Part shown: positions 58,646 through 64,000 of the stretch, piece by piece | Layout: each line of letters begins with the position of its first letter | Position numbering within the stretch: position 1 is the first letter of the stretch | From: Neisseria sp. KEM232 | GTDB lineage: Bacteria > Pseudomonadota > Gammaproteobacteria > Burkholderiales > Neisseriaceae | DNA: 64,000 nt | NCBI RefSeq assembly: GCF_002237445.1 | Contig: NZ_CP022527.1 | Span: 186,001 to 250,000 of the forward strand | Reading direction: 5' to 3' | Position numbers and translations under genes: made by a program | The notes under the pieces: generated by a model | Databases searched by the model: none | Told to the model about the DNA's origin: nothing | The model's input: the letters and a program-made list of their open reading frames with translations, nothing else

Positions 58646-59220
58646 TGCGCCTGTGCTTTGAGTTTGGCCAGTTCGGCCTTCACTTGGCGGACTTTGTCTT
58701 CGGTGAACAGCTTGGCGAGGTTGCGCCAGATGCTGTGGTAGCCGTAGGGGCCTTGCTGCATTTCGCGTTTGGCTTCTTCTATCGGCCAGTTTTGGTAGAC
58801 GATGCGGTACATGGCGGAGATAAGGCCGGTGCGGTCGGCGCCGTGGTAGCAGTGGATGAGAACCGCGCCGTGCGTCTGGCGTTGCTCGATCAGGTAGAGG
58901 GTTTCGGCGATTTGGCGCGGGGTGACGCGCCAAGTGAGCAGGGGTTTGTTGAGCAGGGCGAGGCCGTGTCCGGCGAGGGCGGTGTCGTTGTCGTTGCGGT
59001 CGAAATAGCGCAGGTTGACGACGCTTTTGACGCCCAGATCGGCAAGCTGCGGGGCATCGGCGCGGGTGAGCTGCTCGCTGCGGTAGAGTTTGTCGTCGAT
59101 GCGGTAGAGGTTGGCATCCGCTTTGACGGGGGCGGCCCATTGGTAGGATTCGGCCGTGGCAGCGGCGTGAACGGCAGCGGGGATAAGGGCGCAGAGAATA
59201 AGGGCAATCAGGCGGGACAT
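58627..59220 (-). CDS. Periplasmic dual-specificity-type phosphatase
   Basis: 197 aa. Signal peptide (LIALILCALIPAAVHAAA), then a tyrosine/dual-specificity phosphatase fold with the P-loop HCYHGADRTG (Cys-x5-Arg) and a likely general-acid loop before it. Similar small secreted phosphatases act on phosphoproteins or inositol phosphates; substrate unknown. The C-terminal YSETK is encoded by a repeat end, so the original tail may differ. Confidence 0.8.
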   Translation of the reverse strand: MSRLIALILCALIPAAVHAAATAESYQWAAPVKADANLYRIDDKLYRSEQLTRADAPQLADLGVKSVVNLRYFDRNDNDTALAGHGLALLNKPLLTWRVTPRQIAETLYLIEQRQTHGAVLIHCYHGADRTGLISAMYRIVYQNWPIEEAKREMQQGPYGYHSIWRNLAKLFTEDKVRQVKAELAKLKAQAQYSETK

Positions 59221-59376
59221 GGGTTTTCCTTTTGTCGGCAGAGCGGCTAGGGTATCATTCGCGGCTTTTTTCGGCCAACAGGTTTTTCAGACGGCCTCTG
59301 TATTTGGAAATTTTAAGAGGCGTAATTACCTCTTTACGCAAGAAGTCTTGTTATTAACTATCTAAAAGGAAATGCC

Positions 59377-59717
59377 ATGCAGCCATTGGATCTAAAAGAC
59401 ATTCCGAATAGTGTGTTCCTTGAAGATATTGAAGAGCTCACAAGGGAATTTCCCGTTGAATTTCCTCAATTGTTTGAAAAATAATATCTTATTTGGATAT
59501 AGATGCAAAATATGTCTATATCACTGATTTTATTGAGGATGAAAGCAGAAGCAATCATTTTTACGGTTATTTTTTTGATGCCCTCAATAAAAAGCTTTAT
59601 CAATACTCGTTTGAAGAAAATAGTTAGCGTTTTCAAGAAGTCAATATTGAATCTTTAACAATGAAAGATACATTCAGTATTAAGGTATTAAATCTTCTGG
59701 GTAAACGGCAAGCATAA
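59377..59717 (+). pseudogene. AT-rich gene remnant with frameshift and stops
   Basis: AAAGGA precedes ATG 59377; the first frame (MQPLDLKDIPNSVFLEDIEE) ends at 59484. A second frame then reads DAKYVYITDFIEDESRSNHF, a TAG near 59626, and continues RFQEVNIESLTMKDTF to 59717. The pieces look like one former small acidic protein. No family recognised; the AT content is like the immunity genes near 37 kb. Confidence 0.55.
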
Positions 59718-59759
59718 AATTGGCTTGCCAAGCCCAATATTTTTTAAGGAGCATTCATC

Positions 59760-60380
59760 ATGGCTCAGTTTTTTGCCATCCATCCCGACAATCCGCAAGA
59801 GCGACTGATCCGGCAGGCGGCGGAAATCGTGCACAAGGGCGGCGTGATCGCCTATCCCACCGATTCCTGCTACGCGCTCGGCTGCCGTTTGGGCGACAAG
59901 GAGGCGATGGAGCGGATTCTGCGCATCCGCAAAATCGATTTGAAACACCATCTGACGTTGGTTTGCGCCGATTTGGCCGAGCTGGGCATTTACGCCAAGG
60001 TGGACAACGCCCAATTCCGCCAGCTCAAAGCGGCCACGCCCGGCAGCTACACCTTTATTTTGCAGGCCACCAAGGAAGTGCCCAACCGCACGCTGCACCC
60101 GAAACGCAAAACCATCGGCCTGCGCGTGCCCGACAACGCCATCGCCCTTGCGCTGCTGCGCGAGTTGGGCGAGCCGCTGCTCTCGTGCACGCTGATGCTG
60201 CCCGAAGACGAAGAGCCGCTCACCGACCCCTACGAAATCCGCGACCGCCTGGAGCATTCCGTCGATTTAGTGATCGACGGCGGCTGGTGTGGCACCGAGC
60301 CGACCACGGTGGTGGACATGACCGACGGCACGGTTTTGGTACGCGAGGGACGGGGCGACAAGGCCGTGTTCGGCTTGTGA
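59760..60380 (+). CDS. yciO: YciO/TsaC/Sua5-family protein
   Basis: 206 aa of the YrdC-like fold: HKGGVIAYPTDSCYALGCRL, RKIDLKHHLTLVC, TPGSYTFILQAT, GLRVPDN. TsaC and Sua5 make threonylcarbamoyl-AMP for the t6A tRNA modification; the RKIDLKHH wording and length fit the YciO branch, whose exact role is less certain. AAGGA lies nine bases before the ATG. Two direct uptake sequences follow its stop. Confidence 0.88.
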   Translation: MAQFFAIHPDNPQERLIRQAAEIVHKGGVIAYPTDSCYALGCRLGDKEAMERILRIRKIDLKHHLTLVCADLAELGIYAKVDNAQFRQLKAATPGSYTFILQATKEVPNRTLHPKRKTIGLRVPDNAIALALLRELGEPLLSCTLMLPEDEEPLTDPYEIRDRLEHSVDLVIDGGWCGTEPTTVVDMTDGTVLVREGRGDKAVFGL

Positions 60381-60413
60381 GGCCGTCTGAAAAGGCCGTC
60401 TGAAAGGGTTTGC

Positions 60414-61121
60414 ATGAACAAAATCACGGACATTCTGAAATTCACCGGCTGCCTGCTATTGCTGTTTGTCGTGCCCACGCTGGTTTACACACTGGTCGAC
60501 ATCAACCGCCGCACTGGGCAGATCGGCAACACCGCCGCGCTTTACCAAACCGCCGTGTTCGCCGCCGTCGCCGCGCCGGTGCTGATTCTGTTTTACCGAG
60601 CCTACCGCACCGGCCGCCCTATCGGCGGCTACTTTGCCAAACCCGCAGACATCTCCCTGAAACGCAAGCTCTGCTGGGGCGCGTTTTACCTCGCGCTGAT
60701 GCTGCTGGCAGGCGAATACGGCCTGCACGTGTTGAACTTTTTCTTCGACACACCCGTGAAAGACACGGAAAACCAGCAGGCAATTATCGAATGGACACGC
60801 CATCTGCCCGTATCTGTAGCGCTGGCCGACATCGTGCTGTTCGCACCGCTGGCGGAAGAATGGCTGTTTCGCGGCGCACTGTTCGGCCTGTTCGGCCGCA
60901 GCATCGATCAGCCCGAAGGCCGCGCCCACGCGTTTTTATCGTCCTCGCTGCTCTTCGGCTTCATGCACTCGGGAACGGACATCCCCGCCCTCGTCCTATA
61001 CGGCACGCTCGGCGCAGTGCTGTCCGCCGCCTATCTGCACCTGCGCGACATCCGCTACCCCATCGCTATCCATATGGCGAACAACGCCGTGGCCATCGCC
61101 TCCGTTTACCTGTCTTCCTAA
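60414..61121 (+). CDS. CPBP-family intramembrane glutamic endopeptidase
   Basis: 235 aa, about six membrane helices. CPBP motifs: APLAEEWLFRGAL (Glu-Glu-x3-Arg), FGFMHSG and HMANNAV. The EExxxR form is more canonical than in the gene at 1571. Thirty-three bases after yciO across two uptake sequences. Substrate unknown. Confidence 0.85.
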   Translation: MNKITDILKFTGCLLLLFVVPTLVYTLVDINRRTGQIGNTAALYQTAVFAAVAAPVLILFYRAYRTGRPIGGYFAKPADISLKRKLCWGAFYLALMLLAGEYGLHVLNFFFDTPVKDTENQQAIIEWTRHLPVSVALADIVLFAPLAEEWLFRGALFGLFGRSIDQPEGRAHAFLSSSLLFGFMHSGTDIPALVLYGTLGAVLSAAYLHLRDIRYPIAIHMANNAVAIASVYLSS

Positions 61122-61177
61122 AAACAAGGCCGTTCCCGCCTTCGCGGGAATGACGTTTCTGAAAGCGCAAAACGGCC

Positions 61178-61212
61178 TTTAACTTCGTTGAAGCTGCGCT
61201 TTCAGACGGCCT
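61178..61212. repeat. Composite TTCGTTGAAG/uptake repeat with a dRS3 end
   Basis: AACTTCGTTGAAGCTGCGC joined to TTTCAGACGGCCT, almost identical to 51034-51067. A dRS3-like GTTCCC-N8-GGGAAT lies just left (about 61133-61152). Confidence 0.6.
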
Positions 61213-61237
61213 CCCACACCAAGAAAGACCACACACC

Positions 61238-61909
61238 ATGAATTTCGACCCCGCCTCCTTCCTTCTAATGATCGCGCCCGCCCTGCTGGCCATCACCCTG
61301 CACGAAGCCGCCCACGCCTACGCCGCCCGCTACTGGGGCGACAACACGGCGGAAAAACTCGGCCGCCTCACCCTCAACCCGCTGGCGCATATCGACCTGT
61401 TCGGCACCATCATCGTCCCCTCCATCCTGATTGTCAGCGGCTCGCCCTTCTTTTTCGGCTGGGCAAAATCCGTGCCCGTCATTACCCGCAACCTGCGCGA
61501 CGCCCGCCTCGGCTGGCGCACCATCTCCATCGCCGGCCCGCTGGCCAACCTCCTGATGGCCTTCGCCTGGGCGGTGCTGATGGGGCTGCTGCCCGTCGTC
61601 CCCGTTTCCTTCGGCGAAGCGCTGGCCGGAATGGCAAGCTTCGGCGTCTCGTTCAACGCCTTTTTATTCGTGCTCAACATGCTGCCCATACTGCCGCTCG
61701 ACGGCGGCCGCTTCCTCGACAGCTTCCTGCCCGCCAAATGGTCGGCGCAGTTCCAAAAAATCGAACCTTACGGCACATGGATCGTCTTTCTCGCCCTGAT
61801 CGCCGGCCTGCTTGCCCCGCTGCTCGCCTATCTGGCCGAGCCGCTAATCAACGCCGCCCTTTTCCTCTCCCTGCTTATCGGCACCCTGCTGACGGGCGTT
61901 GTTATGTAG
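61238..61909 (+). CDS. Site-2 protease family (M50) membrane protein
   Basis: 223 aa. Zinc motif HEAAH in the first helix (LAITLHEAAHAYAARYWGD) and the third ligand in LPILPLDGGRFLD; TLNPLAHIDLFGT is typical of the FtsH-independent short S2P group with no PDZ domain. Cuts membrane proteins within the bilayer; target unknown. Confidence 0.9.
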   Translation: MNFDPASFLLMIAPALLAITLHEAAHAYAARYWGDNTAEKLGRLTLNPLAHIDLFGTIIVPSILIVSGSPFFFGWAKSVPVITRNLRDARLGWRTISIAGPLANLLMAFAWAVLMGLLPVVPVSFGEALAGMASFGVSFNAFLFVLNMLPILPLDGGRFLDSFLPAKWSAQFQKIEPYGTWIVFLALIAGLLAPLLAYLAEPLINAALFLSLLIGTLLTGVVM

Positions 61910-61921
61910 AAACCGACGCAG

Positions 61922-61961
61922 AGGCCGTCTGAAAGCGCAGTTTTCCTCTTTCAGACGGCCT
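61922..61961. terminator. Uptake-sequence hairpin after the site-2 protease
   Basis: AGGCCGTCTGAAAG faces its complement 13 bases past the stop, immediately before the MITE-like element. Confidence 0.85.
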
Positions 61962-61962
61962 A

Positions 61963-62124
61963 GGGCGTGTTGACATTCAGCTTGCGAAGCGGTTTTTTGA
62001 GGAAAAATTCGCGCCTGCAAGGAAAAAAGCGCAGCAAGATTGAATATCTTGCGAGCATTTTTGACGCGGCAGGCGTGGATTTTTACCAAAAATACCGCCG
62101 CAAGGCTGATTGTCAACGCGCCCC
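61963..62124 (+). mobile_element. MITE-like element, copy 2
   Basis: About 162 bp with termini GGGCGTGTTGACATTCAGC and GCTGATTGTCAACGCGCCCC, no coding capacity, TA on its left. Reverse of the element at 22143-22302; the two share interior segments such as GCGGTTTTTTGAGGAAAAATT. Confidence 0.75.
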
Positions 62125-62125
62125 A

Positions 62126-62159
62126 GGGGCTGTTGGCAATTGGTATTGCCAACAGCCCC
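62126..62159. repeat. Perfect hairpin upstream of metG
   Basis: GGGGCTGTTGGCAAT-TGGT-ATTGCCAACAGCCCC, 15-base perfect arms. Its ends resemble the MITE terminus (GGGGCTGTTG), so it may be a collapsed second element. It lies 51 bases before metG. Confidence 0.75.
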
Positions 62160-62210
62160 TAATCGTTTATGGCATAATGCCGCGTTTTTAACACAGCTTA
62201 ACCACCTGCC

Positions 62211-64000
62211 ATGACACGCAAAATCCTCGTTACCTCCGCCCTGCCCTATGCCAACGGCAGCATCCACCTCGGCCACATGGTCGAGCACATCCAAACCGAC
62301 ATCTGGGTGCGCTTCCAAAAACTGCGCGGCCACGACTGCCGCTACTGCTGCGCCGACGACACCCACGGCACGCCGGTAATGCTGGCGGCGCAAAAACTGG
62401 GCGTGCAGCCCGAAGACATGATTGCGCGCGTGCGCGAAGAGCATCTGGCCGACTTTACCGGCTTTCTCATCGGCTACGACAACTACTACTCCACCCACTC
62501 ACCTGAAAACAAAGAGCTTTCCGAAAAAATCTACCTCGCTCTGAAAGCCAACGGCAAAATCGAAAGCCGCACCATCGAGCAGCTTTTCGACCCCGAAAAA
62601 CAAATGTTCCTGCCCGACCGCTTCGTCAAAGGCGAATGCCCCAAATGCCACGCCGCCGACCAATACGGCGACAACTGCGAAGTGTGCGGCACCACTTATT
62701 CCCCCACCGAACTCATCAAACCCTACTCCGCCGTATCGGGCGCAACGCCGGTACTCAAAGAATCCGAACACTTTTTCTTCAAACTCGGCGAGTGCGCCGA
62801 TTATTTGAAACAATGGACATCGGGCAGTACCACCCTTTCAGACGGCCGCGTGCAGCCGCATTTGCAGCCCGAAGCCTTAAATAAAATGAACGAATGGCTG
62901 GGCAAAGACGGCGAAACCGCGCTTTCCGACTGGGACATCTCGCGCGACGCGCCCTATTTCGGCTTTGAAATCCCCGGCGCGCCGGGCAAATATTTTTATG
63001 TGTGGCTCGATGCGCCCGTAGGCTATATGGCTTCGTTTAAAAACCTGTGCAGCCGCATCGGCATTGAGTTTGACGACTATTTCCGCGCCGACTCCGACAC
63101 CGAGATGTACCACTTTATCGGCAAAGACATCCTGTATTTCCACGCCCTTTTCTGGCCGGCGATGCTGCATTTCTCCGGCCACCGCGCCCCCACAGGCGTA
63201 TTCGCCCACGGCTTTTTAACCGTGGACGGCCAAAAAATGTCCAAATCACGCGGCACGTTTATCACCGCCAAATCCTATTTGGAACAAAAACTAAACCCCG
63301 AATGGATGCGCTACTACATCGCCGCCAAGCTCAACAGCAAAATCGAAGACATCGACTTAAACCTGCAAGACTTCATCTCGCGCGTCAACAGCGATTTGGT
63401 CGGCAAATACGTCAACATCGCCGCCCGCGCATCCGGTTTCATCACCAAACGTTTTGAAGGCCGTCTGGAAGACGTATCGGGCAGCGAGCTGCTGGCCAAA
63501 CTCGCCGCCGAGAGCGAAACCATCGCCGCCGCCTACGAAGAGCGCGAATACGCCCGCGCCCTGCGCGACATCATGGCGCTGGCCGACGCGGTAAACGAAT
63601 ACACCGACGCCAACAAGCCGTGGGAACTGGCCAAGCAGGAAGGCCAGGAAGCGCGCCTGCATGAAGTGTGCAGCGAGCTGATTAACGCCTTTGCTGTGTT
63701 GAGCGTGTATCTCGCGCCCGTGTTACCGCGTGTTGCCGAACAGGCCGCCGCGTTTTTGAACATTCCCGCACTTTCATGGAACATGGCCGCGCAAACCCTG
63801 CCCGCAGGCCACGCCATCAACAAATACGAACATTTAATGCAACGAGTGGAGCAAACCCAAGTGGACAACTTAATCGAAGCCAACAAACAAAGCATTCAGG
63901 CTGCCGCCGCGCCCGCCGAAGCCGAGAGCCAATACGAAAAAGTCGCCGAACAGGCATCGTTTGACGACTTTGTCAAAATCGACATGCGCGTGGCCAAAGT
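62211..64000 (+). CDS. metG: Methionyl-tRNA synthetase (3' end beyond the window)
   Basis: 597 codons visible, open to the right edge. Class I synthetase that charges tRNA-Met. HLGH of the HIGH signature at residues 19-22 (YANGSIHLGH), a zinc knuckle (CPKCHAADQYGDNCEVC), KMSKS in GQKMSKSRGTF, and an anticodon-binding helical part. The last codons (FDDFVKIDMRVAK) begin the C-terminal tRNA-binding/dimerisation domain. An uptake sequence is read in frame near 62836 (LSDGR). Confidence 0.97.
   Translation, partial: MTRKILVTSALPYANGSIHLGHMVEHIQTDIWVRFQKLRGHDCRYCCADDTHGTPVMLAAQKLGVQPEDMIARVREEHLADFTGFLIGYDNYYSTHSPENKELSEKIYLALKANGKIESRTIEQLFDPEKQMFLPDRFVKGECPKCHAADQYGDNCEVCGTTYSPTELIKPYSAVSGATPVLKESEHFFFKLGECADYLKQWTSGSTTLSDGRVQPHLQPEALNKMNEWLGKDGETALSDWDISRDAPYFGFEIPGAPGKYFYVWLDAPVGYMASFKNLCSRIGIEFDDYFRADSDTEMYHFIGKDILYFHALFWPAMLHFSGHRAPTGVFAHGFLTVDGQKMSKSRGTFITAKSYLEQKLNPEWMRYYIAAKLNSKIEDIDLNLQDFISRVNSDLVGKYVNIAARASGFITKRFEGRLEDVSGSELLAKLAAESETIAAAYEEREYARALRDIMALADAVNEYTDANKPWELAKQEGQEARLHEVCSELINAFAVLSVYLAPVLPRVAEQAAAFLNIPALSWNMAAQTLPAGHAINKYEHLMQRVEQTQVDNLIEANKQSIQAAAAPAEAESQYEKVAEQASFDDFVKIDMRVAK

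Overview
The window is chromosomal DNA of a Neisseriaceae bacterium, almost certainly a Neisseria species. The evidence is the very dense AG-type DNA uptake sequence (AGGCCGTCTGAA), often as inverted pairs acting as terminators, together with dRS3 palindromes, Correia-like repeats, IS1016-type insertion sequences, an RmpM-type OmpA protein and Neisseria-like housekeeping genes. The species cannot be fixed from the sequence alone.

Accessory left end (about 1-14,200). hrpA is split. Its helicase half (98-1495) ends on a stop codon inside an uptake sequence, and its C-terminal half starts at 5305 on an ATG inside another one. Between them lie a CPBP protease, an SDR oxidoreductase, an EVE-domain protein and an Ada-AlkB fusion, in DNA rich in a different uptake dialect (AGGCAGCCTGAA). 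The C-terminal half is itself swollen to 1781 aa by an in-frame insert: an intein-like Hint domain split by an alpha/beta-hydrolase, then an Imm5-like domain, then a GNAT domain, joined by linkers made of mixed uptake dialects. An AT-rich DUF262-HEPN gene pair, a truncated SWIM gene and two degraded IS1016 copies follow.

Middle (14,339-35,409). Mostly core genes: thiL, rmpM, cysB, fnr/hemN (divergent, with an FNR box), asd, gmk-rpoZ-spoT, apt, pbpG, clpX, an exonuclease pair, dsbC, wbpA/wbpB-type sugar genes and cysE. A tandem array of ten uptake sequences on an 18-bp period lies after dsbC.

Polymorphic-toxin island (35,410-37,985). IS1016 debris is followed by a 5'-truncated CdiA/TpsA C-terminus with a VENN motif and a colicin D-like nuclease domain, an overlapping immunity gene, a second immunity-like gene broken by an amber codon, and an ESPR signal-peptide stub of another CdiA/TpsA.

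Right half (38,158-64,000). rlmE-ftsH, a TerC/CorC protein, ypfJ, hslR, accA, tRNA-Glu and tRNA-Arg, a DnaQ-like exonuclease, guaB, three damaged genes (XRE regulator, secreted protein, SH3b lipoprotein), hisD, tonB-exbB-exbD, tRNA-Lys, a glycosyltransferase, a phosphatase, yciO, a second CPBP protease, a site-2 protease and metG, which runs off the right edge. A roughly 160-bp MITE-like element occurs in two opposite copies, and two Correia-like repeats are present.

The most unusual material is the composite hrpA locus, the DUF262-HEPN pair beside it, and the repeated role of uptake sequences as junctions, stop codons, start codons and peptide linkers.
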